Below are positions 13,529-24,802 of a stretch of 64,000 nt of DNA, one piece after another. A program made the position numbers and the translations under genes. The stretch is from Neocallimastix lanati (nom. inval.) (Eukaryota > Neocallimastigomycota > Neocallimastigomycetes > Neocallimastigales > Neocallimastigaceae), in the NCBI GenBank assembly GCA_016946835.1, contig JACVTC010000074.1, positions 308,501-372,500 of the forward strand, written 5' to 3'. Position 1 is the stretch's first letter. Every line of letters starts with the position of its first letter. The notes beneath the pieces are model-generated. The model ran no database searches. It worked only from the letters and a program-made list of their open reading frames with translations, and was not told the DNA's origin.

Positions 13529-15735
13529 ATGAATAAAATAATAGCATTTCTTTTGATAGAATTTATTTTAGGTAAATATTTTTACATTTAAAAGAATACA
13601 TTAAACAAAAGTATTAAAGAGAGATATAATAAATAGAGGAATATATTAAAAAGTTATTTAATAATAATTATATAATTATAAAATAATAATAGAATATAAT
13701 TATAAATAAAATAATAAAAAAATTAATTTTAAATACTTTCAATTTTTAAATCACTTATTTCTTTATTTTACATTATTTTTATAATAAATGAAATAAATAA
13801 AAACTTATTAATATAAATATATATAAATATTTTAATATAAAAAAAACGAATAAATTAATTAATAATGATATTAATATAAAAAAATAAATATAATAAAACA
13901 AAATAGTTCAAAATATTTTTGCTTTAATATTATGCTTTCCAGAAAAATATAAAAAATATGAAGGTGCTTTTAATAGAGCCTTTAATAAAATGATAAAAGA
14001 ATGGGATAAAAACTTTGAATATTTATATCTTCCAAATATGGAAGATTATATAAAATATTTTTCAATATATGGATGTGACTTAGCTATGATAGAGCCAATT
14101 CTATATGATCAATATTATGATTCAATAGCAAAAATTAATGGATTGAATGATAAAGATGTTAATAAAACTATAACTGAACGTATGAATGATCCACAAGATG
14201 GTCAAATATATAGAGAATTGATTAAAGATTTACAAGTTAATAATAGAAATGAAGTACATGCTTTCGTAAGTTAATAAAATGATAAAAATATTATTATAAA
14301 ATACAATATAAATAGGTTATCTTAAATTATTAGAATGATTTTGTTTTTTTATAACAAAGTTAAATGTTTAATAAAAAAAATTAATATTTATTAATTAATT
14401 ATTTTTCTTTTTTAAAATTAATATTTATTATTAGCCATTATTTATTGATTATGGAATATTATATTACAGAAAAGATTTCATCAAAAATCCTCCAGTATCA
14501 TGGAATGATTTGAAATCTCGTGAAAGTTTTGAAAATTATCCAAAAACATCAAGTATTTATATTGGTCAAATTAATGGTAAATTATTTTCCTTTTTATTAT
14601 ATTCAGTAAATTATTTTCCTTTTTATTATATTCAGTAATGAATTATAAAAAATATCAAAACATCTTTAATAATTTATAGAATAAAAAAAAATAAGCAATG
14701 AATGAAACATAAATAATAATAAATAAATATATATAATTTAAAATTATATAAAATAATAAAAAGTAAAAATGAATATTAAAGTTAAAAATAATATATATTT
14801 ATAAATCATAAAAATAATATATACAATAAACACAAAGCCAATATAAAACCATTAATACTAATATATTTTTTATAATATTTTTAATTATAAAAACAATATT
14901 AATATTATTTACATTAAGAATATCATGAATTTTATTACAATATATTCGAAAATGTTTTAAATACCAAAGATGAAATCAATTATAAAGTTGTCGAAAGAGA
15001 AGTATTTGATACTTTAAATATATATAAAAATTTGTTAGATAAAAAAATTCTTGAAGGTAAGAAAATTAAAATTTATATAAATTTTATTATTATTAATATA
15101 TATTTATATATAATTTATATAATTATTATAAAATCAAAAAAAAAAAAAAAAAAAAAAAATTAAAAAAAAAAATATCAATAAAAAAAATTAAAATAATTAA
15201 AAATTATTTTAAATTATAATTAATTTATAATAATAAAAAGATACTGTATGGCATATCAATTCAGAGTATGGTGTTACTCGATTTAATGAAAAACATAGTA
15301 TCTACATGAGAAATTGGTCAAGTTATTTATATAATGTTACTACTACATTCAATGATTATAAAAAGAATGGAGAGAATATAACTTTTGGTATAACAAAAAC
15401 ATTATATAACAATAACTCAACAACAGCTGGTCAATCAAGAACCATTAATAAAGGGGTATATATTTGTGTTTCTAATTTTGTTGAAGATAAAAATATTTCA
15501 GATGCCATTATTGTTGCAAAAACATTTTCAGATAAACAATTTATGAAACTTTTAATTGAAGATAAAGAAGAAATATTTTATGATATTCCAGCATATCTTT
15601 CATTTATTAAACAAGGTAATTTATAATAATATAGTAATTAAATGAATAAACAAAAAAAATAATAAATATAGATTAGTATTACTATTATTACTATTTTGAT
15701 TATTATTATTATTATTATTATTATCATTATTATTA

Positions 15736-15773
<38 letters not shown>

Positions 15774-16528
15774 CAAATATATGTAGATTCATAATTAATA
15801 TTAAATAATAAAAAATAAATATATAAATTTATACATTTATTTTATTATAAAAGACAATAACAATAAAATAGATAATAAAGCTTACTGTGAAAGAATCAAT
15901 TGTACATTTTTCCAAGAACTTTCAGAGGATCATGTCATTCCTACCTATAGTATATTCTACAAGAAACAATTTTTAGACAAATTAAATGAATTTTTCGTAT
16001 ATTCAAGAGAATTCTTAAGTAGTGAAGACAATTCTAAAAAAATTGAAACTGTTATGGAATACTTTAAGGATAATTTCAAAAGTAAGCTTTATACATTTGT
16101 TTATATATAATTTTTTATTTTAGGATTTTTTATTATAGGTTAATAAAAAAAAAAGGATATACAATTTTTTTTATATAAAAAATAAGTATTTTCAATTAAC
16201 CAGGAATTTTTATTTAATTATATTTAATTATTTTTATATATTCATATATATTCATAAAAATGAAAAACTGATTAAAGTAAATATCTAGAATTTTAATATA
16301 TGTATATAATATATTATAATTTTTTATTATTTATTATCATAATAAGATGAAATAATTAAATAATATATATTATTATAAATATTTAAATTTATATATATAA
16401 ATCAACTTAAAAAAAAAGCAACCATAGATGCTGGAGAAAGTACTCGCTTAACTCTCATTAGTATTAATTCATTTACATTTATAGCTAATATATTATTAAT
16501 AATATCTGTTTGTAAAATATTACTTTAA
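13529..16528 (+). CDS. Secreted solute-binding-like (periplasmic-binding-protein II fold) protein with C-terminal membrane segment, 7 exons
   Basis: Exons are 13529-13571, 13943-14265, 14435-14576, 14919-15056, 15241-15615, 15854-16081 and 16419-16528. All introns are GT-AG, the phases agree at every junction (five phase 1, one phase 0), and the product is 452 residues. Residues 1-15 (MNKIIAFLLIEFILE) look like a short signal peptide. The middle resembles bacterial-type extracellular sugar-binding proteins as used in rumen-fungus surface receptors: FIDYGILYYRKDFIKNPP with SWNDL at about 125-149, YHEFYYNIFENV at about 171-182, and a late lobe with SIYMRNWSSYLYNV and DIPAYLSF. It has many Asn-X-Ser/Thr sites. 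A Cys-containing segment (AYCERINC) follows, then one hydrophobic helix at about 427-448 and the stop. In related receptors I would expect a seven-helix domain after such a helix; here the frame ends after the first one. It may be a tethered binding protein or a receptor that has lost its 7TM part. The splice model is strong; the ligand is unknown. Confidence 0.75.
15700..15771. repeat. (TTA)n microsatellite inside intron 5
   Basis: An almost pure ATT-type triplet repeat broken by a few ATC units. It lies in the intron between exons 5 and 6 of the solute-binding-like gene. A related triplet tract is present at the equivalent place in the partial duplicate (about 18595-18640), which shows that the duplicate copied the intron too. 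Confidence 0.9.
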
Positions 16529-18015
16529 TTTTATTCAGGAATACTAATTAAAAAAAAAAATTAAAATAATAACATGATATATTATTTATTAAATATATAT
16601 TAAAATTTAAAGCTTGAAAATAATAATATGAATACAAATAAATTAAAATAAAATAAAAGAAATAAAAAAAATATACAATTAAAACATATAATTAAAATTT
16701 AAAATTAAAATAAGTCTTTAATTTCATTTTTATTTTTGTCTTAAAATTTTTATCAATATATATAATACAATAAAATATTGTAATTAAAAATTTCTTGATA
16801 TTTATAAATAAAATTTATCATTATATTTATTTTTTATTATTCCCAATGAATAACATTTTATTTATCTCTAATTAAATTCGACAATAATAAAAATGACAAT
16901 GATATTTAATATTAAATAAATTATTCACACTAAGCAGTTCATAACCTTTTTTAAAACAGTGATCTCAATATTCAAAAGTTTTGAAAATTTATTGAAAATA
17001 TATGAGAAGTGTTAGAAATATAAAGTTTAAATATTTAAAACATAATCTATATTGTATGTATGGTTTATATGATATGAATTAATTGAAATCTGTTTATGAG
17101 AATATTAAAAATAATGATAATAATATTACTATTATAAAAACTTAATATATTATAATAATATTATAATATATTAAGTTTTCTTCTTTGTTATAATACTTTG
17201 TTTTTATATATTTATATTTATTATAATTGAATATATTACATACATACATACATACATAAAAAAATAAAATAATTATCACAAATTAATATCATTTTATAAT
17301 TTAATAAAAATTTAAAATATAAATTAATATTAAAAATAAAAAAAAAAAAATTAAACAATAAAATCTTTCTATAATTAAAAAAAAAAAAAAAAGTATAATA
17401 ATAAATAAAAAATTTTCTTTAATTTTCTTTGTATTTTTTAAAAAAAAAAAATTTTTTAACTTTTGTTTATATTAATTTTAAAAATTGAGTTTTATAATTA
17501 TTCTTTTTATATTGAAATTTAATGTTTTATACAATGGTTTATGTTGAGTAAATAAGTAATATTAAAATGTATATATTATTATTAAATAAAAGTTTTAATG
17601 AAATTCTACTCGATTTTCTTTCTTTTTTTTTTTTAAAAAAAAATATTATAAACAGAATAAATAAATATAAATGTATTCATAATTAAAATTTTTTTTTATC
17701 TATGGAACCAAAAGAAAAATTTTTAAAATTTGAAATTAAAAAATTTAAATAAAGATAATATATTTCTTTATCTTTTTCTTTAATAATATTTAAAAAAAAT
17801 TAAAAGTATATTTTAAATTATAATGATATATATTTTTATTTTTATTTTTATTTTTTTTTAATTTTTTTTTTAAAATAAAATTTTTTGAACTTTGCCATTT
17901 TTTTATATCTTCTTATAATAATTTAAATAAATTCAAAATTATATAATTATTAAAAATGATCATCATTTTTAATTAACTTTAATAATTTTAAAAATTTATT
18001 GTTATATAATTATTA
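16529..18015. other. AT-rich intergenic stretch
   Basis: The downstream region of the solute-binding-like gene. It holds a short ACAT tandem repeat near 17242-17260 and A/T homopolymers. I looked for continuation of a seven-helix domain in all frames and did not see one. Confidence 0.55.
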
Positions 18016-18210
18016 GTGCCGAGTTATTAGTGTAGTTGTTCCTCCCTCAATGATGGTTCAAGTGATCACTGAAAAAAAATCAGTCGTATAAAACAGCATA
18101 TAGGAAATGTCTTTCGTATTAGCTTTGCTTAGATGGAAGGGAGTCTGATACGTTTAAGGGAGAAACTGGAGGCCCTATTGACTTCTCTACTCGTTAATCC
18201 CAGTCTAAAA
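18016..18210. other. Unexplained base-balanced island
   Basis: About 190 bp with clearly more G and C than the flanking sequence. No open frame spans it. One short plus-strand stretch reads CLDGRESDTFKGETGGPI, which recalls the G-D-S-G-G-P active-site region of trypsin-like proteases but with changed residues, so a protease relic is possible. The minus strand has GAGGAACAAC, found in U5 snRNA, but the conserved U5 loop is missing. I leave it unassigned. Confidence 0.35.
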
Positions 18211-18454
18211 ATAAAAATATTGTATAAATACATCCTAATTTTAAAGCTTTTTTTATATATAAAATTTCCAGGTTTAATAATTTATTGATTTTAAAATAAT
18301 TTTATTATTAAAAAGTGTATTTTTATAACAAAAAATTTATTTTAAAAAATTTAAAAAAAAAAAGAAAGATTAAACATTAAAAATTTTATATGTAAATATA
18401 TAAATTATTAATTTGAAATATATACGTATATATATATAAATAGTAAAGTATTAA

Positions 18455-19441
18455 GATAAAGGAAAAGAAATATTTTATGATATTCCAGCACATCTTTCAT
18501 TAATTAAACAAGATAATACTTAATAATTAAATAATTAAATGAAAACAAAAAAAAATAAATAAATATAAATTATATTTTTATTTATATATATATATTATTA
18601 TTATTATTATTATTATTGTTATTGTTATTATTATTAATATAGCAAATATATATATATATATTATTATAAAAGACAATATCAATGAAGTAGATAATAAAGC
18701 TTATTGTGAAAGAATCAATTGTGAATTTTTCCAAGAGTTTTCAAAGGTCATGTCATTCCTACCAATAGTATATTCTTCAGGAAAAATTTCTTAGAAAAAC
18801 TTTATGTTTTTTAACTTCTTTACAAAGTAGTTCTTTCGAAATACAGAAGAATACTTTCAATATGGTTAAGCTGATTCTGAAGAAATTGATTTTGAATCCC
18901 TTAAGAAGTACTTTAAAAAGAAATTCGAAAGTAAACCTTATTTATTTTTTATTTATTTAAATTATTTCATAAATTTGGATTCCACATTATAAATTAATAA
19001 AATAGAATCAAAAAAAAAAAAAATACAAAAATTATTTTATATAAAAAAATAAGTATTTATGATTAACAAATATTTTTATTTATTCTTATTTTATTATCTT
19101 TATATGTTCATTACAAATTTCTATAGAAAAGAAAAAAAAACTGAATCAAGTAAATATTTAAAATATTTATATATAGAAAGAGAAATATTAAATAATTTTA
19201 TATTTATTATTATTAATAATGGTAAGTCAAAATAAACAAATAATATATATTAATATAACATTTTAATTATATATTTATATAAAAATTAACTTTAAAATAA
19301 AAAAAAGTAAAATAGATACTGAAGAAAGTACTTGCTTAACTTTCTTTAGAATTAATTCAATTACATTTATAGTCAATATATTATTAATGCCATCTATCCC
19401 TAAATTATTATTCCAACTTTATTTCAGAATAAATAATTACT
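18455..19441 (+). pseudogene. Partial, broken duplicate of the solute-binding-like gene (end of exon 5 to exon 7)
   Basis: The stretch repeats the 3' part of the gene at 13529-16528 in the same orientation. The end of exon 5 (FYDIPAHLSLIKQ) is at about 18472, exon 6 at about 18674-18931 (VDNKAYCERINCEFFQEFS), and exon 7 at about 19312-19441 (ESTCLTFFRINSITFIVNILL). The intervening introns are also similar, including a triplet repeat. Exon 6 is frameshifted after the shared beginning, so no protein can result. The duplicate starts abruptly inside exon 5, with no signal peptide or N-terminal exons nearby. It is probably a segmental tandem duplication that decayed; the many differences in both exons and introns suggest it is not recent. 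Confidence 0.8.
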
Positions 19442-20082
19442 AGGTATTTTTAAAACTATAATTAACATTTATTATAAATATATATTACATTTGTATTTTT
19501 TTTTAAGTTAATGTACATAGAAAAAAAGTTTTTATGAATAAAAAAATTTTTTAACATTTTTAACAAAAAATCATTATATCATTATTCTTTTTATTTATAA
19601 TTATAAATGATAATATAAATATAAATAAATTAAATAATTATGGTAAATTAAAGTTATATTTCATTATTTTGAAGATATCGTTATTTTTAGGAATAACCAA
19701 TAAACAAATAATCTAGAATTTAGGATAAATAAAGTAATTTAGATTTTAAGAAAAATAATTTTAAATTTTGAAAAAAGTTATAGTAATTTCATGAAAGAAT
19801 GGTGTAAATAATATATTTAAAATTATAATAAATTCATTTATTACATAATTAGTTGATATATCAATTGAAAATTGATAAAAAGTTTTATTATAAAATAAAG
19901 TAAAAGTACAAATAAAATTTAAATTTAATTAGTTTAGAAAGTAAATAATTAGCTTAATATCTTAAAATTGCTTATATAATGTAGAGATAAAGGAACAAAA
20001 AATATTTTAAATTACTTTATCCATCACAAATAATATAAATAACTAGAACTTCTCACATTTAATTAAACCTAACAGAAGTAAA
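19442..20082. other. Upstream region of the cell-wall hydrolase gene
   Basis: A/T-rich, non-coding. The last 60 bases are A-rich with short C-containing words before the start codon. No specific regulatory site can be named from the sequence. Confidence 0.4.
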
Positions 20083-22005
20083 ATGATCTTAGAAAATAAA
20101 ATTTATAGTATAATTTATATTGTATTAATAATTTTCAATCTATCACCTATACATGCTACAAATGAAAAATGTTATGCTGAAGGAAAGGATGGTGTATGTA
20201 AGGATAAGTCCCTATGTAATGGTTATTACAAACCTGTTCCAGGTTATTGTAAAGGCCTTCCTAACGACATTCAATGTTGTATTGCAAGACATCCAACTTA
20301 TGTAGTTCAATTTATTGAAAATATTTCTCTATTAGTGATTAAGGAAGCTAATAGTCGTAAAGCAAGTGGAGCAAAATGGGTTTTACCGTCTGTATGCATA
20401 GCTCAGGCCGCGTTAGAAACTGGTTGGGGAAAATCTAACTTAATGATTAAAGCTAATGCCTATTTCGGTATTAAAGCTGGTAGTAACTGGAAAGGAAAAG
20501 TTTATTCTTCCTCCACTCAAGAATGTTATGATGGAGTAAACTATGTAAGTACTACAGATACATTTAGAGCATATGATTCCCTTGAAGATTCAATTAAAGA
20601 TTACTATGATTTAATTACTAATAATTCTCGTTACGATAAAGCATGCAATGTTTCAGATGCAGAAACTTGTATTACTGAAATTAAAAATGGTGGGTATGCT
20701 ACTGACCCAAATTATATCAAGAATGTAATGAGTATAATAAATCAATACAATTTAACACAATATGATAATAGTATTATTAGTAATACAAATGTGAACCCTT
20801 CGTCAACTACTCCTAAGCCATGTAATGATGGAAAATTAACTGGTGTGTGTATTAATGAAAATCAATGTGACACTGTTACTAGTTTCATAAAATCTGGATT
20901 ATGCTTGAGTCAGCCTAATGAAATTAAATGTTGTCTTCCAAAAAAAACCTGCATCGATAAACATGAAAACTATGAAAACAACGGTATCTGTATTCCTACA
21001 GAACAATGCGATGAAAATAGGAATACCATAGTATCTGGTAAATGTGCCGGAAGTGAAAACATTAAATGCTGCATCCCAAAGCCAATATCAACAAATGATA
21101 GATGTGGTCCATCAAATAATAATACAATGTGTCCAAATAATCAGTGTTGCTCTTCCGCTGGTTGGTGTGACATTACAGAGGTACACTGTGGTACCGGTTG
21201 TCAATCAAAATATGGTAAATGTAATATAAAACAGTCTACTTTAAATGGTGAGCCTGAATCAGGAAATGAAAAATCAAATTATGGATTAGCATACTATGCA
21301 GTAAATCAAAAAAATAAACCATACTGGTATGGTACTTTTGGACAAATTGGTACCCAGAGCTTATATAATCAACAAAAAAAGGTTTATCCTAAATTTTATA
21401 CCGCAAATGATTACCAGGATCAAATTAAATTAAATGTCAGAGTTCATGACTGCATTGGACTTGTTAAAGGTTATTTATGGAGTGAAACACTTAGCTCAAC
21501 ACCAGTTTATAATAAATTACAAGATTTAAATGCAAGTATGATGTACTCAAAATCTACAGAAAAAGGACCTTCTTCTTCATTTAGGAAAATTATCGGACAG
21601 CTTGTTTACAAAGGAGATAGTGAAAATTCTATCCATCACGTTGGAATTTATATTGGCAATGACAAAGTAATTGAAGCCAAAGGACATGAATATGGGGTTA
21701 TAGAATCAGATTATGATAGTACTTGGAAATATTGGTCACAATGCCCATATATTATAAATAATACCGAACATTATTGTGAAGATATTAATTCTGCAAACAT
21801 TGCAAGTAATGGAAATTATACTATTTCCATGAATATGGAAGATAAATTTTGTGAAATTGTAATGGATGATGATGATTTACTTCACCAAGACGATAAAAAT
21901 AATAGTGATACTAGTGGCGCTGGTAATTTCAAACATTTCACTTTCTTTAGTATATTTATTGTGCAAACATCCTTTTTAATCTGGCAAATACATACAATAT
22001 TTTAG
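20083..22005 (+). CDS. Secreted peptidoglycan hydrolase: GH73-type glucosaminidase + Cys-rich repeats + chitin-binding type 1 + NlpC/P60 domain
   Basis: A 640-residue intron-less ORF. Residues 1-25 form a signal peptide. Residues about 75-227 are a FlgJ/GH73-like glucosaminidase (SVCIAQAALETGWGKS with the expected catalytic Glu112, then NAYFGIKAG), which in bacteria cleaves the glycan strands of peptidoglycan. Residues about 340-380 are a hevein-type chitin-binding domain (CCSSAGWCDITEVHCGTGC). Residues about 395-560 resemble an NlpC/P60 cysteine peptidase that cuts peptide stems: HDCIGLVKGYLW with Cys457, and HHVGIYIGNDKVIEAKG with His518/His519. Three Cys-rich modules of about 40 residues, each ending in a Cys-Cys pair, lie at about 30-66, 247-284 and 290-330. 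The C-terminus (SGAG near 611-614 followed by a hydrophobic tail with no charged residues) fits a GPI-anchor signal. Its likely role is lysis of bacterial walls at or outside the fungal surface. The two catalytic domains look bacterial in origin; the transfer is inferred. The ORF is markedly less AT-rich than its flanks. Confidence 0.88.
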   Translation: MILENKIYSIIYIVLIIFNLSPIHATNEKCYAEGKDGVCKDKSLCNGYYKPVPGYCKGLPNDIQCCIARHPTYVVQFIENISLLVIKEANSRKASGAKWVLPSVCIAQAALETGWGKSNLMIKANAYFGIKAGSNWKGKVYSSSTQECYDGVNYVSTTDTFRAYDSLEDSIKDYYDLITNNSRYDKACNVSDAETCITEIKNGGYATDPNYIKNVMSIINQYNLTQYDNSIISNTNVNPSSTTPKPCNDGKLTGVCINENQCDTVTSFIKSGLCLSQPNEIKCCLPKKTCIDKHENYENNGICIPTEQCDENRNTIVSGKCAGSENIKCCIPKPISTNDRCGPSNNNTMCPNNQCCSSAGWCDITEVHCGTGCQSKYGKCNIKQSTLNGEPESGNEKSNYGLAYYAVNQKNKPYWYGTFGQIGTQSLYNQQKKVYPKFYTANDYQDQIKLNVRVHDCIGLVKGYLWSETLSSTPVYNKLQDLNASMMYSKSTEKGPSSSFRKIIGQLVYKGDSENSIHHVGIYIGNDKVIEAKGHEYGVIESDYDSTWKYWSQCPYIINNTEHYCEDINSANIASNGNYTISMNMEDKFCEIVMDDDDLLHQDDKNNSDTSGAGNFKHFTFFSIFIVQTSFLIWQIHTIF

Positions 22006-22229
22006 AATATTCAACACTTATAAAATATAATAAAATATAATTTAATATGGATTTCAAACATGAAAATTGGTTAATCAATTTAATTACACATTAATGAGGT
22101 AAATTACCTATAAGAAAATATATTATACATAAAATATACTTGATTGAAAAAAAGAAATAAATTTTCTATTTTATACAAGTTTAGGGAAAAACATTTTTTT
22201 TTAATTTTTTTACCTTTCTTTATTACTTT

Positions 22230-23660
22230 TTTTTTAGTTATAATTTATAGTTTTGTTCTTGACTAATTCTCTAATCTCATAATATCTAATATCAATGTGC
22301 TTTAATATAGGATTAATTGTTTCATTTATCACAATTGTATATTGTGGCTTGATTGCCTATATTAATTTTTAAAATTTTATCTTTGATTTTTAGTTCACTA
22401 AATATATTGTTATACCATAAACATTCTTTTGCACATTGGACTATTCCATAATATTCTCCTTTCAGTCGTGGATATAGCTACACGATTTTGAAGTTTGGAA
22501 TACCAGCTAATTGCACCTGTACCAACCTTTATTAAATATCCAGAAGTTGATTTTCTGGTCTTTATTTCACCAGCATAGTCAATATCTGCATGAGTATATT
22601 TTTAAAGAATTATCTTTAGTAAATTTTATTCCATAATTTCTATTACCTTTTAAATATCTGGATATTTTCTTAACATTTTCCCAGTCTTCATAAGTTGGGT
22701 TATTAGCATTTCTTGATGCTCACAGGGAATAAGGTATCCAATCTTGTACTATAGCTAAGTAAACTGCTAAAAGTTTGCTTATATCTAGTTGGATTAAATT
22801 TCTTATTTCTTAATTTTTCATTATCAATTGGGAATATGTTTGATGAGAGTTTTATACCTTTTTACTTAAATCTATCCAAAATATCATCTAAATATTTAAT
22901 TTGATGGAGAAAATGACCATCTTTACATTTTTCAAATTTTATTTCTATAATATAATCAATATCTCAATTAATAATTTTGAAATTTGTTTTAAAAGTTCAT
23001 TAGTATTTAATATTTCATTGTTTTCACTTGTTAATTGTATATCATCGACATAAACTCCAAGTATACAAATAATTCATTTTAAAGTATGCACATGGATCAC
23101 TTATTAATCTTTTAAATCCAATTTTCAAAAGTGTCTCATTTAGTTTTTTCATTCCAAGCGCCTTTAGATTATTTTAACTCATATAGTGCCTTTGTTTAAC
23201 ATTCAGTAACATTTTTTATACTACTCATGACCTTCTGGTACATACATATATATCTTCTTCTAGTTTTGCACTGAAATAAGGGATCTTTATATCTGATTGA
23301 TATATTTCATATTCATAATAAGCTGCTAACGAACTTATTAACCTCTAAAAATTTTGTTTTAAAAAGATGATGAAAATGTTTCATTATAATCAACACCCTC
23401 CTTTTGAGTAAATCCTCAAGCAACTAAACGTGCTTTTCTTTTGGCTATGTTACCTTTAAATATAAATAATTCCTATATAATCTCCAATAAGCTTTTAACA
23501 GCATTCAATCCTTCATTCTTATCATTCTTCTTGAACATATCCTTATAAGTATTTGATTCTGTTAGTTATGTAGTTGTTAATAACACATGGCCTTTTTGTA
23601 TTATTTTTTATTATTTTTCTTATTCTGTGGAAGTTCAATATCTTTTAATTATATATTTTG
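22230..23660 (-). mobile_element. Copia-type relic (RT to RNase H end)
   Basis: On the minus strand a pre-RT segment is readable near 23460-23540 (KNDKNEGLNAVKSLL), RT blocks follow through 23100-23450 (GFKRLISDPCAY near 23095-23130), and an RNase H end with the IDIRYHEIRELV-type motif is at about 22235-22300. Gag, protease, integrase and LTRs are not seen. It is broken in many places and older-looking than the element at 24.8 kb. It lies just downstream of the cell-wall hydrolase gene, pointing toward it. Confidence 0.75.
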
Positions 23661-24802
23661 ATCGAATTTTAATTGAAGCCTCTTGATAACAAAATAATAT
23701 ATTTATTAATATTATAATGTTATTCTAAAGTTGTATTGAATTTCTAACTTTTAAGAAAGAATTGTTTTACAACTTGTAATGATAAAAATTATAAAAAATT
23801 TGTTTATTTTTTTTTATAAAAATAAATATTAATTTTACACAAAATTTATTTTATAAATAATTATACAAAATTTATTTTATTATTCGAAGAAGTTATATTT
23901 TCCATAATATAATTTAAAAATATTAATTATTTATTATTTTAATTTTTTAATACCATTTCGTTCTATTTGACTAATTATTTCTTCTCTTTCATAAAAAGTC
24001 CCTTTCTAAATGTTTATTTACATTTTCTTTTTTATGAATTATTATTCTTTTTAGATTAATATAGTTCATAATTTAATTTAATATATTTATTTTAATAATA
24101 TAATATAACAAAAATATAAAATAATATATAATAAGGTTTAAAGATAATATATTATACTAATTTAGAATAATTAAAATATAGTTTTAATATAACTTTAAAG
24201 AATATAAAAATATAATTTAAAATAACTTTTCTAATACATTAATTTGATACATTTGTATTGATTTTCTTTGTTTAAATTTTTTTATAAAATTTACTTAATA
24301 TCTTGAAAATTCTTTATCAAGACTTCCTCCCTTAAGATATCACTTTGGGATAGCTGAAAAAAATTTACATAAAGAATTTGATATATTAATAATTTTTATG
24401 AATGAAAAAAATACCTAAATATGTTTATATATTTAAACATATATATATATATATTATTTTTTTAATAATATTATTTACGAGTGGCCTTTTACTTTTAATT
24501 TGAAAATAAGGAGAAAATTTTTGTTTTAAGTTTGAGGTAATAAAATTTTTTTTTTTATTTTGGTCAAATAATATTGTATTTGTATTTGTTGGAAAGAAAT
24601 TACTCGTAAAATATTATTAGTCATAAAAATAAAATATATTTAGTTAATAACTAATAGTATTTATGTATCTATTATTATATAAGAAAAGTATAAAAGAAAC
24701 TCTTTTTCTCTAAAAATAAAAACAATAATAAAATTAATAAAACATAAAAAAATAACTTATAATACTAAAATAATTATATGTCCACATTTTTGTGTTTAAA
24801 AG
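23661..24802. other. AT-rich stretch with a palindromic insert
   Basis: Non-coding A/T-rich DNA between the Copia relic and the Copia element at 24803. The only structure I see is the inverted-repeat unit listed at 24463-24619. Confidence 0.5.
24463..24619. repeat. MITE-like inverted-repeat unit, about 157 bp
   Basis: The left end TAATAATATTATTTACGAGT (24463-24482) is mirrored by ACTCGTAAAATATTATTA (24602-24619), that is, about 18 paired bases with a 2-nt length difference. The inside (with a GGCC and T-rich runs) is non-coding. A small non-autonomous DNA element is the simplest reading. Because the outer part of each arm is only AT, the true ends and any target duplication cannot be fixed. 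Confidence 0.45.

Noticed and set aside
18016-18210. U5 snRNA gene on the minus strand
   Set aside because: GAGGAACAAC matches part of U5, but the invariant GCCUUUUAC loop and the expected spacing are missing.
21044-21229. Second ORF inside the hydrolase gene
   Set aside because: It is a shadow frame over the Cys-rich and chitin-binding region of the 640-residue protein.
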